A DNA stretch of 64,000 nucleotides. It comes from Cotesia glomerata (lineage: Eukaryota; Arthropoda; Insecta; Hymenoptera; Braconidae). Every line of letters starts with the position of its first letter. Within the stretch, counting starts at the first letter, position 1. The DNA lies in assembly GCF_020080835.1 (NCBI RefSeq), contig NC_058159.1, positions 25,330,474-25,394,473 of the forward strand, written 5' to 3'. This document shows positions 1-11,771 of this stretch, piece by piece. The notes under the pieces were generated by a model that was not told the origin of the DNA, did not search any database, and saw nothing but the letters and a program-made list of their open reading frames with translations. The position numbers were made by a program, and so were the translations under genes.

Positions 1-1644
1 CATTGAATTTTCTTTTCTTTTTGATGTACTTTTTTATATAAATTATTTTAATGGGAAATTAAAATTAAAAAAAATGGGATTATTTTTAATTCAAGAGACT
101 TATTTAGTAGATACAGATTTCTTAAACCAAGAATTCAAGACAAGAAACTTCAAAAGCGAAATAACTGGCTGTTAGACTTATTCCAAAAATTTTAATCATG
201 CGCTCCTGATTCCCTAAATATTTTTAGTTCAAATTCAACTTTACCCTTTGAGAGCCCAAAAAGTTTTATAAATCTTTGGCATTCCTCAAAAAGTTTAATC
301 GTTTAGCCACACAAAAATAACGGTATAAAATGTCATTTATTTAAAAAATAAACAAAAGAACTTACAATGAAGGTAATTATAATGAACTGAGTGGCATAGC
401 GGAGATAGTTTTAGTAGAAAAAGGAATGAAAGTAAGAATGTAAGTCCATGGTACTCAAAAGTGCTGATATAACGACACGACTCCTCAAAGATTCAACGAC
501 GATTAACGAGGCAAGAAAGAGGGCACTTTACTCGACCGCGAGTCTCTCGATTACAAGGTTTGAGATCTAATACTCTGGATTGATGCCAAGAATATGAGAT
601 ATATACCGGGTGATGTTCTTTATTTATGTTATTTTCCACCTCTTAACATTACCTTCTTTCATTTCCTCCTTCTTCTTTTTCTTGTTTTCTTTTATTTTAT
701 CATCCTCATCTAATTTTGTTTTAAAAGGGCTCTATATAAGACAATTGTACACCCATTGGTGAGTCGGTCTATAATTTCATTGATGAAATTTAAATTGTAT
801 CACTATCTTCATCTTATTCTCTTTCCCCTTCCACTTTCCACTTGTCTTTACTTTTATTCTTGGTCTATATGTTTTTCCATTTCCTTTTTGCTTATGACTT
901 GCCGTCGTAAAAATACATTGCCGAGCCTTTTTCCCTCAAACCAGTTATTTCCACAACAGTGACTCTGTTTCAGATTCTACCGAGTGATACCGACAAAATA
1001 ATAAGTATAAAAGTTATTTTTTAAAATTTTTCTTTTTTTTCGGTTTTAAAGTTGCTTTTTAAAGTATAAAATTAAATAAACGGAACGACGCGATGAAAAT
1101 AAAACAAATATATAGATACATATATTTATGTACATATCTATTCAATTATTTAATGCAATCATGATAAAGATGCCGACATTCAATCAGTCGTAAGTGCGAT
1201 ATCACTCCGTCAAATATACAAGAGAGATAATATTAATAAAAGATAATAATAATAATAATAATTTTAACGATAAAAATTCAAGGTAGAAATAAAAATATTC
1301 TACAAAGGCGTATCTTTATCGTCGACTACTTTTATTATTGTGATTATTATTATTATTATATGACAAATTCGTTCGATCACGGAAATTATCTTGGACTAAA
1401 GAGAACGATCGGAATAAATTTCAACGCAAACTCAGCTAAATTTATGCTGGAAAATAAGAGTATAGCTGAGAAAACATTCGGGGATGAACAAAAAATACTA
1501 AGGGATTTATTTTTCTTTTACCACTAAAACCTCAGCTTTTATGGGTTCTTTGATGACTTGAACATTTTTCTATAAATTGAGCACGCTTGTTATTATTTAT
1601 ATTTTTTATGACTATTCAAAAATTGATAGAAATTAAAAAAAAAC
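1..1644. other. gene-free AT-rich DNA
   Basis: No convincing gene is seen. The stretch is AT-rich with short AAT/ATT simple repeats near 1240-1262 and 1334-1360. A less AT-rich patch around 470-580 is not obviously repetitive and has no long open frame. The short frame at 756-962 is dominated by Leu/Phe/Ser from T-rich DNA and has no recognisable domain. Confidence 0.6.
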
Positions 1645-2112
1645 TAGTAGACCCGACAGCCGTTGTCCTGTACGCACGTCTTAAATTTAAAAATTTTAAG
1701 CTTATTTGAATGATCTGTTACAGTTTGTAATAATTTCGATCAAAATTATTATTAAAATGTTATTACAATGTAATATTTCAATTAGCATGTGACTGATTTT
1801 AACACAATAACTCAAAATTTTCTTGAATCTGATCGCTGCGCACACTATTGGGTCACACTGAAATTAAAATAAAATATTTTGGAATATTCAATACTGCGAT
1901 CGCAGCGCTATCTACCGGATCCAATATAAAACATTCCAAGATCAACAAAAATTTATAAATAAAAAATTAATTAAATAAACATTTTCCCGTGGACTGAATT
2001 GTGAATCTAAATCATTCTCGAATCCACTTGAAGACACACAACAAATTTCATTAAAATCGGTCCAGCCGTTTAGGAGGAGTTCAGTGACAAACACACGCAC
2101 AGAAGAAATATG
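1645..2112 (+). repeat. dispersed repeat with ACTAGTAGACCCGACAGCC start
   Basis: The left part begins with ACTAGTAGACCCGACAGCC. The right part contains TCGGTCCAGCCGTTTAGGAG followed by a CACACGCACAG segment. From general knowledge this kind of sequence (a degenerate 'aaatcggtccagccgttt' stretch ahead of an ACACACG segment) is common in arthropod interspersed repeats, but I cannot assign a named family. It is degenerate and carries no usable frame. A related-looking repeat with an ACTAG start lies at 52562-53520. Boundaries are approximate. Confidence 0.5.
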
Positions 2113-2360
2113 TATATATAATAATATAAAAATAAAATACAAGATAGAAGATAAAAGATAAAGATAGAGTTAGGAAAAAAAAAATCAATATTCCATTGAA
2201 ATAATTGAACGGTAAATATTTTTTAGTAAAAAGTAAGTTAGGAAAAACTGAACAAGTATCAATTGTATAAAATTTTTGTTGGTTAATTTTTTAACCGAAA
2301 TAATATTCATTTTAAATATTATTTTCTGTATTCACTAGTAAACAATTTTTTTTTAATACA

Positions 2361-2760
2361 TTTATTTCAATTTATTTTTTTTTTTTTTTTTTTTTTTTAA
2401 CCCCGCTTTTCAGACTTCTGTCTCGATGGGGGTCCGGCCGAGACCGGAAGGGGACTCCAGGCTGATCGGTACATTAAGTTTGGCAGAATAAGTTTGGCGG
2501 TATTACATACTTTTTCAGCCTGGAGAGTAATGTGGCGATGGGCCGACTTTGGGGAAACTGCCCCACCGGTAGTACAGGGCTTGGGGAAACCATCGAAAAA
2601 CCCAAACCTGTACAGCCCGGCGTGAATTACGAGCACCAATGTTCACTGAAAATTAAATTTCAGCTCACACCGGGATTCGAACCCACGCCTCACCAGTCCC
2701 AAGCAAGCATGACAAGCGTTATACCGCTTATCCATGGGACTGGCTTTATTTCAATTTATT
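2361..2760 (-). mobile_element. tRNA-derived SINE with 16-bp target duplications
   Basis: The element body is 2377-2744 on the minus strand. It is flanked by perfect 16-bp direct repeats TTTATTTCAATTTATT at 2361-2376 and 2745-2760. The minus-strand 3' end is a poly(A) tail, seen as a T run at 2377-2398. The 5' head is tRNA-like: an A-box-like TGGATAAGCGGT (complement of 2723-2734) and a perfect B box GGTTCGAATCC (complement of 2673-2683), so it should be RNA polymerase III driven. The body is much richer in GC than its surroundings. Perfect duplications and an intact tail suggest a recent insertion mobilised in trans by a LINE, which is general SINE biology. The anticodon region is too degenerate to name the parent tRNA. 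Short frames inside it are not genes. Confidence 0.88.
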
Positions 2761-2838
2761 AAAAGTTACTGTTTATCAATCGTTACTGAACCTAGAATGA
2801 AAAATTTTTTTGTAAGCCATTAGAGAGAAAAAGAGAGA

Positions 2839-3537
2839 TTGATTGATTGATTGATAATTTATTAATGCCAAGGCACAAGCCAAATGGCAATTTTAAATAC
2901 AATATGATTTAAAAATACAGTAATAATAGCAAAATTACATAAGTACATAAACTAGAATATAAATCTAATATAAAAATTTATATTTATTTTTATCTGATTC
3001 AACTAACGAACTCAATAAATTATTTAATTAAAATTATTATAATTATAATTTATTATTATAAATTTGTTATTTATTATTATAATTTTTGTTTATTTGTTTT
3101 GTTAATTTATTATTATAATTTATTATTATTATAATTATAATTTTAATTATTAAATATTATTCAATATTTAATTGAATTATTCAAGAATTGAGCAGTATGG
3201 CCAATAAGGCTATTTATATTTAGACTAAGTACATTTAGTGATGAAGATATATTTTTTGTTGAGCTATTAGTTGAATCAGTTGACTGTTAATCTAGTTTAG
3301 TAAGATCAGAAACACATTTAATTTTAAATATTTCAGAGCCATCATCTCTTTTCGCAAAAATCTGTCCACTTGTCACCCAAACATACTTGAACTTTTTTAA
3401 TTTAGCCTTTTCTTTAGTTTGTAAAAGCAGTTTATATATCTCAGGCAGTAAAAATTCATTGACGTATATAGCACCTTTGAAGTTTTGATCAACATAATCC
3501 GGAAACACAATTTTAGCTAAAAGATTTTTTTTTTAGC

Positions 3538-3548
<11 letters not shown>
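2839..3548 (-). mobile_element. 5'-truncated LINE fragment carrying only ORF1-like sequence
   Basis: Read on the minus strand, this starts near 3540, contains an ORF1-like frame (3287-3508), and ends in a (ATCA)n-type tail at 2839-2863 preceded by a TTGTGCCTTGGCATTAATAA stretch, a form typical of non-LTR retrotransposon 3' ends. Similar AAAAGAGAGA sequence flanks both sides (about 2829-2838 and 3539-3548) and may be a target duplication, though the right copy merges with a GA microsatellite. The ORF1-like frame ends about 420 bp before the tail and nothing like a reverse transcriptase lies between, so this is an ORF1-only or internally deleted copy. The DNA at 3000-3175 is almost pure A/T. 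Confidence 0.55.
3287..3508 (-). pseudogene. LINE ORF1 C-terminal fragment, FP25K-like fold
   Basis: The 73-residue frame begins at a GTG rather than an ATG and is open a little further upstream, so its start is a truncation and not a real initiator. It contains INEFLLPE-like sequence (YVNEFLLPE), a helix rich in Lys, then KYVWVTSGQIFAKRDDGS and an acidic C-terminal end. This order resembles the C-terminal domain shared by ORF1 proteins of many insect non-LTR retrotransposons and the baculovirus FP25K family. That assignment is from memory of the family pattern, not a search. The frame has no internal stop, so decay may be limited, but with no upstream half it cannot make a full ORF1 protein. 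Confidence 0.5.

Positions 3549-3576
<28 letters not shown>
3542..3576. repeat. (AG)n microsatellite
   Basis: A near-perfect AG dinucleotide array directly beside the LINE fragment. An imperfect direct repeat TTTAGCTAAAAGA occurs just before it (about 3512-3524 and 3531-3543), separated by a T run. Confidence 0.9.
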
Positions 3577-3578
<2 letters not shown>

Positions 3579-4460
3579 AATTTTTAGAGTTTTTACTTCA
3601 TTGCTATTTAATTATTCAAACGTTTTGAAACAAAAATTTAAACGAAGGAAGCTTTAAGTTTCTAATTTTAAATTTTACGATAAAATAATTATGTGATCTA
3701 CGAATATTGAGCTATAAAAAAACATCGAAACATGCAAAAAGCCATAGAAAGAATATTCAAAAATTTATTTCAACTTCAAAAATACTTTCAAATTCCTTAA
3801 AATATTATTTGAATAGCTTGGCTTAAAATAATAAATTTTTAATATGATTCGATCATTTCATTCATCATGATATGGTATTTAAAAAATTTCTATACTGCAA
3901 TTTCTTGCAAAGATATTCGTCTTCAAAAAGTCACATTTTTACCACCGATCATTTATATCTTACTAGAAATTTGAATAGCGTGTTACGCGCACGCCTTTAT
4001 TTTAACCAATAAGGAATCCGGTCCCTTTTTTTGCGAGTTTCGACTATTGACTACATTCTTACTTTTATGTATTTTTATTGTAAAGATGAACTGATAATGA
4101 TAAAATGAAAAAATAATAAAATCAGAACTTTTGAGGCTTTTAAAAATTTAAACCCTCTGTAAGTACCAATTATCACTAAAGAAAAAAAAATAAAAAATGA
4201 CTACGCCCCCTCTGAAGAATTCAAATATTTTTAGCAAAACTGTTCCTTTGAGTTATTGGTAGTTTATTTTTGTTGAAAAAAAAAATTCGTACAAGACATG
4301 TCTGTTGACACCCTTTATCCCCAATAATACAACTCCAACGGAGATCTCAGATTATAATGAAGACGAATCAACTATTGACATGAAGGTCCCCTATCTATTA
4401 CCATCAAGTCTCACACTAGAAATTTGACGAGCTGTGTTCACATACATAAGGAAAAAGAGT

Positions 4461-4504
<44 letters not shown>

Positions 4505-6829
4505 AATCGAAATACACTGAAAAGGTTCGAGACTATTGGTTGGCTGAACACACGACGAAGACATCCGAGAAGCAGCTACGGTGGCTCAAAGGAAATCGTC
4601 TTGTTCGTTTTCAACCTCATTTTCATCTTCATTGCTGGCACTTTCATCACATTTCTCCCCCCGAGCATTCTCACTTTATTCACTACAACGATCGATTCAT
4701 CTTGATTCTAAGTTTCAGCTTTGACGCGACGATTCCTCCACTCTCCCAAGAGAGATCAAATGGTGCTGGCACAAAACTAAATTAAGTATCGTAAATGTCG
4801 CATCATACTGGTACGAGTCTTGGATACCAGGAGAATTAAAATAAGCTTTATTATACCTCGAAAATAAAGAGAAAAAAGTTGAATCAATTTTGCCTATTTT
4901 TATGCTTATTAGACCCGAAAAGGTTGGTTAACGCTAAATAGCTTATCGAGAACAGTTGGAACCACTCCAAATATTTTATCTTTATTTATTATTCTGTTTC
5001 TTTAATATAATACCTCTGTTTTTTATTATATTTAGTGAATAAGTAACGGTGACAATTTATGGCTTAGAAAAATTTTTTCGTATCATTACTCTCTATTTTC
5101 TTAGTAACTTTGAAAATAAAACTCAGAATATAGGACTTACTACTGCCAGTAATTTATTACAGACATTAAAATATTTTCACTAACAATTTATATCATTAGT
5201 TAATAGAAAAAAATTTAATGTCAGACTTTTCAAATGTGACAGAAAATGTAATTTATTTTTTATTTTTATTTTTATAAGGTAAAAACAACAATTATTAGCA
5301 CTATAAAAGTAGATCATGGTTTCATTCATTTTACTATATTAAAATTTAATATGTTTGAATTTTCATTTTTTTTTTTTTTCCATTTTTATAACATCAAATT
5401 TTATCTAAAATCTTAAATTTTATTATTAAATAATTAAATCTAAAAATTAACTTGAATAAATTTATAGTACAAAAAAAAATGTGTTGCGTTTAATTTTTGA
5501 TTCAGTTCAATTGTATTAATTATTTTTTAAATATTTTTTATACACTAAGTAAAATATTACATTTAAAAAAAAAAATTCCTAACTGATCAATGATTTTTGA
5601 TTACTATTTTAATTTTTTATTATAGTAAAAAAGAAAAAAGGTTGCATGTAATAGCGATTAGCAATAGCCATCTATAAAAAACTAATTTTTTAATCTGTGT
5701 ATAAAAGTTACAAAAAAGTTTGACACGTTATCGGTATTATAACAGACACATGTCGGATTTTTAGTTAACGGTGAAAAAAAGTAACAACGATTGGACAATA
5801 TCATGTGTACAGATTTGCCCAAGAGATAAATCTGTCGAATCAAATCACTCACAAATTTAATACTTGTTTTTTTTTTTCTTTTATCTGTGCGGTGGCTCAA
5901 AGGCATATCTGTGTTTTACTCTCGCGAATAAATGTTTTTTATATTATTTTATTTCACATTTTACATGAATATTTTCATTTATGGTAATGAAAAACCCACA
6001 CATAAAAGTTATAAGTATACACCAGGTAACCCCATAGCACCAGTGTAGTACCTAGTTAAGTAAATAATTGTATAAGTTTGTTCAATCTAAAAGTTAACTT
6101 TATACGCCAAGATGAATTAGTTTGCATTTAATTTATGTGCAAGATGGCTTTAAAATCTTTTGGTAGAATTGAACGTCAGTGTGAGCGTAAGCTATGTATA
6201 TTACAGAATCTTATTATGCTTCAAACATTGCAAAAAAAAAAAATTATAAAATTGCTCTACAAACTCTATACATATTTATCATTACTCGATTTCTTTAGAA
6301 AAATTTTTTTACTCTACTATCTTAGATGATATATATGACGGATTACACATACTCTTTTTGAAGTTCTTAAAAAAAATTTTTTTACAAAATATATATATCA
6401 GAAATAAGCAAAACAAATAAAAAAAGTACATTTTTAATATCTAAGTTTTAGATTTAAAACAAATTGTAAAATAACAATAAAATAAAAAATGCCATTCGGC
6501 CTCACCCGAAATGAAAAGTAGATATAATTCATTTGATATAAAATTCTTTTTATTTTCGCTATTATAATTTCTTGAAAACCAAAATTTTAAACTATTTACC
6601 ATAAAGAAGTTTTGCAGAAGTTTTCTTGGTGTATTTACTATTTGGATATTATCTTGGGCTAGTTCGAAGATAAGCATAATTTATATATGATTTTTTAATA
6701 ATAAATTATCAATCTTTATGTCTACTAGATTCTCGGTGATATGAATATTTTAATCATTAATAAGTAAAAAAAATTAAGTTAATAAAAAATATTTAATTTT
6801 AGTTATAATATCGAAGGTAACAAAGAAAA
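3577..6829. other. gene-free AT-rich DNA
   Basis: No gene is supported. A dispersed repeat fragment around 3965-4015 (GAATAGCGTGTTACGCGCAC then a TTTTAACCAAT segment) has a minus-strand relative near 31925-31975. A less AT-rich stretch at 4500-4790 follows a GA microsatellite. Its 108-codon frame begins inside the GA array (Arg-Glu repeats) and has no domain. Nothing is recognised in 4800-6829. Confidence 0.55.
4464..4503. repeat. (GA)n microsatellite
   Basis: About 20 tandem GA units. The Arg-Glu run in the overlapping frame is an artefact of this array. Confidence 0.95.
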
Positions 6830-7440
6830 AAAAGTCAATATGTGCAACAAATAAAAGGCAATTTCATGAGTTTTCACATGAATTTTTTCGCAAATTAGCT
6901 ATCTTTTTTCAATCGAAAGTTATTCATAAATGAAGCCACAAAAAAACGTGATTTTCACTATTTTGATAATTTTGAAGAGCTACTACTTCGAAACTAATTT
7001 ACAGATTTCGTCCATCCTAGGACTTATGCGAGCTAATTGTCCAATGAATTTGTGTACCAAATTTCATTAGGATCTGTTGAAAATTCTTGATAGAATAACA
7101 TTCATAAGCCCGTTGTACTACACATTGCCTAAAAATGGTTAAATAGACCTCTTAACTTTCATAAAATAACTAAAAATTGACAAAAAGTTAATGTTATATA
7201 CGTCAAATTAAAGAAAATTTCATGGGCTATCACATTAATTTTTCAGACATTAGCTATCTCTTTTCAATCAAAAGTTATACATCAATGAAGCAACCAAAAA
7301 CATGATTTTCACTATTTTGAAAATTTTAAATAGCCGCCATTTCTAAACTAATTACTCAAAGAATATGTGTACCAAGTTTCATTAAGATCGGTTGAAAATT
7401 TTTGCAAATATCCTGATGACAAGGTCGCCGATTATATATA
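6830..7440. repeat. two-unit tandem repeat, period about 356 bp
   Basis: The segment beginning AATTTCATGAG at 6860 recurs as AATTTCATGGG at about 7216. Both copies continue in parallel through a TTAGCTATCT segment, a TCAATCRAAAGTTAT segment, an ATGATTTTCACTATTTTGA-type segment and a GTGTACCAARTTTCATTA segment. The second unit stops where the MITE at 7443 begins. The two units have diverged noticeably. No coding capacity is seen. Confidence 0.7.
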
Positions 7441-7442
7441 TA

Positions 7443-7890
7443 CAGGGTGTCTCAAAAGTCACGGACGCCATTGTAGCATCTGATGAAAAAAATAATTCTG
7501 AGACGAAAAGTCCTTAGCCATTTTTCAATTAACCGCATAGATAATTAATTATTAATTAAAAATAACGTCTCTTTATTTGTTAGAGAGAGAGCGCCAGTGT
7601 CCAGTAAAGTATGTGCCAAACAAAGACACAACTAACTGTATGACTAACTAGTTTCTATAGCTAACGTAGTCACATATATTTACTTACACATTCACACGTG
7701 CAAGCGTCTTCGTTGGAACGCACTTGACTTGACACTAGCGCTCTCTCTCTCTAACGCATAAAAGGACGTTATTTTAATTAATAATTAATTATCTATGCGT
7801 CTGATTAAAAAATGGCTAAGGACTTTTCGTCTCAGAATTATTTTGTTTATCAGATGCTACAATGGCGTCCGTTACTTCTGGGACACTCTG
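7443..7890. mobile_element. MITE with long terminal inverted repeats, copy 1
   Basis: The 448-bp element is flanked by TA at 7441-7442 and 7891-7892. Its ends are CAGGGTGTCTCAAAAGT and the inverse of CAGAGTGTCCCAGAAGT. The inverted repeats run for about 150 bp on each side, leaving a unique centre of roughly 130 bp, so it could fold into a long hairpin. A TA duplication and these ends fit a non-autonomous Tc1/mariner-like element by family knowledge. It has no transposase frame. A nearly identical copy lies at 30769-31213 in the same orientation. Confidence 0.9.
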
Positions 7891-7892
7891 TA

Positions 7893-9553
7893 TATATGTA
7901 TATATATACATTTTTTAACCAATGGTATTTCTGGAACTTACCTGATTAATTATGACATATGATAGCAAAATCAGGTAAAAATTCCACCATGAGGACTAAT
8001 GCAATACCTAACGGAATCTACCTAAAAACTATCGATAGATTTTGATGAAAAAATTCAGTAATAAAATATCTCTTTCTATATCGGGAAGCCAAAAATTAAT
8101 TTCTTAAAATTTATAAAAAAAATTCTTTCGATTTAATATAGTTTATTTTCAGTTTAAGATTTTTTTTTATTTTCAAGTAGATCAAAGATCACGTTCGAGT
8201 TGGTAGTTCTTTGAAAAAAATTCCTAGCATTTACGGGACTGGATTCCAAAGACGATGGTACTCACACATACCTAGTTACACAGATGCACATGCACTCTAT
8301 AAATACAAAGAGATAAAAGTAGTAGGTAAAAGAAAATAAAGATACCTTAAGGGATGGATAGTACGTGTCGAATCATTCGCTTCCGACTTCATTTGTACGA
8401 GCACAAGTAATCCATAAAGACTACAACAAATACGTCGGCAACTACCTTTACCTTTACTCTCTTTTTGTCCTCTTGCTTGTCTTCCAATCCCTGCAACATA
8501 AAATAAAAACTAAATAAAAAGATTATTGGACGCGAGTAATAGATATTGCATTACTCGAGTTCAAGAAATTAATTACTAACACAGTGACGGGAAGTTGTTT
8601 GGCTAGTAATTCGACCATTTATCAGTTATAACTTACAAGACACAAGATACGAGTTATTACTTAGTTATTAGTTATTACTAATAACTAATTAGTTGTTAGT
8701 TATTCTGTATAGAGAGTGAACGTGTGTTGCATTAGTCGGTCGCATTTAGATGAATATAATAGAGTTGTCTGTGGTATTAAGCATACGAAAGCTAATAGTA
8801 ACTTGGAGGTAACCCAATGCTCGTGTTAACCGACTCATTAGGGTGAATTAGTTGAAAACAGGTTTGTGAAACTCTGCCGTTAACATTGACTCCTCAGGGC
8901 TTCTCAGGATACTTCCCCGTACCCAGAAATGGAACCTAGGAGCGAGCTTATACTCGTCACTGATACACTTACACACTGTGAGACTTGTAGACTGGTAGAC
9001 TGGCTAACGTATTCGTATGCTCATACTCTGCTCGTACTACTTGCCGCAGTACTTTGCTCTACTCTCTGGTCTCTACTGTGGATCTCTATTAAGGTATATG
9101 CCAGTGTACGCATTAGATTCTGATTAACGTGAATTAACTCTTCAACGTACATCGATAAACTTTCTTGTCAATGAGTTTAAAATTCATTGTCTTGTTATCA
9201 TTAATGTTAAGCTTATAATTATCATGACATTTATGATTATTCATTATTTAATATTTACGTATGATAGAGGTATGGACACATAAAAAAATTTTTAAATCAT
9301 ACTGAAATCAGTAGAAGTTTGAAAATTCTCGTAAAAAAAAATTTTTTATTTTGTCATATATGGTCAATTTTCATATCTAGCCACATATAGCCATAAAAAA
9401 ACATATCAAGAATTATGTCAGGCCAAATTAGAAAATTTTTTGATGAATTTAAAAAATTTTTTTTTAACAAATAAATTTTTACCAAGAAAATATTTATCAA
9501 AAATTACATTCAAAGTTTTCCGAAATTTCGGCATGTATATTTTTTTTATATCA
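7893..9553. other. gene-free DNA with a less AT-rich patch
   Basis: No gene is supported. The segment 8350-9125 is less AT-rich and looks single-copy; its 64-codon frame at 8929-9123 has no recognisable domain. At about 8650-8700 there is a short self-complementary stretch of TTAGTTATTA units. At 9270-9430 there are fragments like CATATATGG and ACATATCA, resembling the dispersed family at 10560-10930. Confidence 0.5.
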
Positions 9554-9794
9554 CACTGAAAAAAAAAAATTTTTTTCCACCTAGAATACTAAATTTTTTA
9601 CTCGAGTTTTCTTGATTTAAAAAAACTGGTATTCTTAATCTTAAAATACCACGTTTTATTATAAGGCTAGTTTTTTGATAGTGAGAAAACTGTATTCTTA
9701 TAGTTAAAAAACTTTCGTATTTTAATCATAAGAATACCAATTTTTTATCCATAAGGAAACATTTGCTTGGTAGAAAAAAACTTTTTTTTCAGTG
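9554..9794. mobile_element. CACTG-ended inverted-repeat element
   Basis: It begins CACTGAAAAAAAAAA and ends in the inverse (TTTTTTTTCAGTG). The flanks are CA on both sides rather than the TA seen for its relatives. Inside, a motif of the form GGTATTCTTA and its complement TAAGAATACC occurs several times in both orientations. There is no coding capacity. Confidence 0.7.
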
Positions 9795-10559
9795 CAGTTT
9801 ATTAAAACAACCTTTTTCATGTGTCTATTCCAATTTCATTAAAAAATAATATCTCTTTCCACTTACAATTTTTAATCCATCCAAACGATGACGCTAATAA
9901 TGATCTGCAAAATTTTTATTTCCATCCCTTTCAAAACTATCTGGTACACAGATCTAAAAACAGCCAATGTTTGGCATTTAAACGGTAGCATATTAAAAAT
10001 CTACGAGGTCAACAGTGTCGATAAAAAGCATCAGATCGTGAATTTGTGGTTATTGTAACGGTAAAAATTTTAGTCAATGGCGCTAATGGCGCCAGCAAGT
10101 GTAGAAATCGAGCCAATCTTCCCAAGTACTTTTGCAACATGCTCTGTCGATAAAATTTTGCTGATGCTAAATTGGTATTGGTTAAAACTACATCCACTTA
10201 CACACTCATAGATATATTCGGTCAAAACTATCCCTAGTACACCTCGATTCTCTCGTTGGACAATGTCTTGTAGCTCCTTTCAATCCTGGCAATCTTCCAA
10301 TTATCGGAGAGAGCATCCACCGAGTTTGAGTGTGAGTTTTCCTTTCAGTCTCACTCTTGATTTTAGTCTTGGTCTTGCATTGTGACGCATTTGCATTAGC
10401 ATCCAGGGCGTTCTTCGGAATTTGCTTTAATGCTAATACTACAGCGTTCGGTTTCTTGGTTGTGTGGTTTTGTTATATCTTGATATCATACCACCAATAT
10501 AAATATATTATATACAAAAGTTTAAATATTTTGAACCAAAAAGAAACATTTCCTGTGAA

Positions 10560-10930
10560 AAAATTTCTTGATATGGTCATGTATATCCATGTATGAAAAT
10601 AAAAAAATATTTTATTATAATTCTGCAATTTATTATTTTGTAATAGAAATATATACATCAATTAATATGTATTATTAATCAAACATTGAATTAGTATTTA
10701 ATCAAACTAAAAATCACTATCCGATAAATTCCTTAAAAGAGTAAAAAAAGATTTTTTATTTTATACAATAAGACTTCAAAATTAACTCTTTAGTAACGAG
10801 ATAATTCAGCAATCATGCGCCACCTGTCGGAGAGTTTGAGAACTACTTTTAGCCGAAAAATTATATAATGGAATCTCGGATCATCTTTGGCCTCATACAG
10901 GCATATCATGTCATATATATCCCGATAGAA
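10560..10930 (+). repeat. dispersed repeat family F, copy 1
   Basis: It includes GAGATAATTCAGCAATCATG, then CGCCACCTGTCGGAGAG and a TACTTTTAGCCGAAAAATTA segment, followed by CATAT-rich sequence. Relatives with the same order are at 28590-28980 (+), 44040-44500 (-) and 62230-62495 (+). The shared core runs from a TAACGAGACGAT-like segment to CATAT motifs. No frame is conserved. Boundaries are approximate. Confidence 0.65.
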
Positions 10931-10935
10931 CCATA

Positions 10936-11065
10936 CACTGAAAAAAAAGTTTAAGTCCTATCGCAATACGTTTAAGCGTATGACTTATACAGACGGCGCA
11001 TTTAACATGGGTATAAGCCATACACTTAAACGTATTGTGATAGGACTTATACTTTTTCTTCAGTG
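10936..11065. mobile_element. 130-bp CACTG-ended MITE
   Basis: TA flanks it at 10934-10935 and 11066-11067. The ends are CACTGAAAAAAAAGT and the inverse. Inverted repeats of about 50 bp leave a centre of about 30 bp, so almost the whole element is a hairpin. It contains TTTAAGCGTATG and CATACACTTAAACG as complementary pieces. No coding capacity. Confidence 0.85.
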
Positions 11066-11116
11066 TATGCGTGAATATCACGACACATAAAAAATTATAT
11101 ATGGACATATCAAAAA

Positions 11117-11571
11117 ATTTTTTTTGTTATACTCGCTCCAAAAGTTCAACTTTTGAGCGCTGGGTGGCGTCCGAAAAAATACTCATTTCTAAAGACTCTA
11201 CCATACCACCTTTTTTCCGCGGCCTCGGCCGCAAAGTTTACTTTTCCCTTTTTTCCGTACTGTCCTTGTGCATTCGGATGAAATTTAGAACGAAATAAAT
11301 CAAATTCTAGTGTACCGACCGATGAATTTTGAGTCAATTTTAAACTTAGTTACTATTGAGTGGCGCTAACTCCTTCTCTGCTGTCAGTTTATTACGAAGC
11401 GGACCTAATGTTAATAAAATAACAACTACGTTATAAATAAATATTAATAAAAAAATAATTAATATAAAATCAAGCTTTTTTGCTCTTGTGAAACTTCATA
11501 AAATTTGAATATATCATTATTTGCCTCCTATCCCTCAAAAGTTAAACGTATGGAGCGATAATAACAAAAAA
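11117..11571. mobile_element. inverted-repeat element with CGCTCC ends
   Basis: The left segment TTGTTATACTCGCTCC then AACTTTTGAG matches the complement of the right segment CTCAAAAGTT then GGAGCGATAATAACAA, giving inverted repeats of about 37 bp around 380 bp of unrelated DNA. Exact ends and target duplication are unclear because both ends run into A/T runs. The two short frames inside (11071-11298 and 11146-11337) overlap on opposite strands and show no domain. Confidence 0.6.
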
Positions 11572-11578
11572 TATTATA

Positions 11579-11769
11579 TTTCATTTGGCCACTAAGTGGT
11601 GATTTTGACAACGACGATTTTACGATATTCGCTTTAAAGTTTGTGACGTGAATGTACGAAAACAAGCCCGTAAAATTGCGCCTGTTTTCGTACATTCCCG
11701 CCACAAATCTTAAGCTCATATCGCAATATCGTCGTTGTCAGAAAATCGCCACTTTGCGGTCATATGACA
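11579..11769. mobile_element. 190-bp hairpin MITE
   Basis: Inverted arms of about 80 bp include GACAACGACGATTTTACGAT on the left and the complementary ATCGCAATATCGTCGTTGTC on the right, plus TGTACGAAAACA and TGTTTTCGTACA at the hairpin tip. TA dinucleotides sit at 11577-11578 and 11770-11771. It starts about 8 bp after the preceding element, making a tight cluster. No gene. Confidence 0.75.
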
Positions 11770-11771
11770 TA

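Noticed and set aside
2397..2762. Two overlapping frames on opposite strands
   Set aside because: Both lie within the tRNA-derived SINE, whose non-coding structure explains the sequence.
4459..4785. 108-codon frame starting with Arg-Glu repeats
   Set aside because: It begins in a GA microsatellite and shows no domain afterwards.
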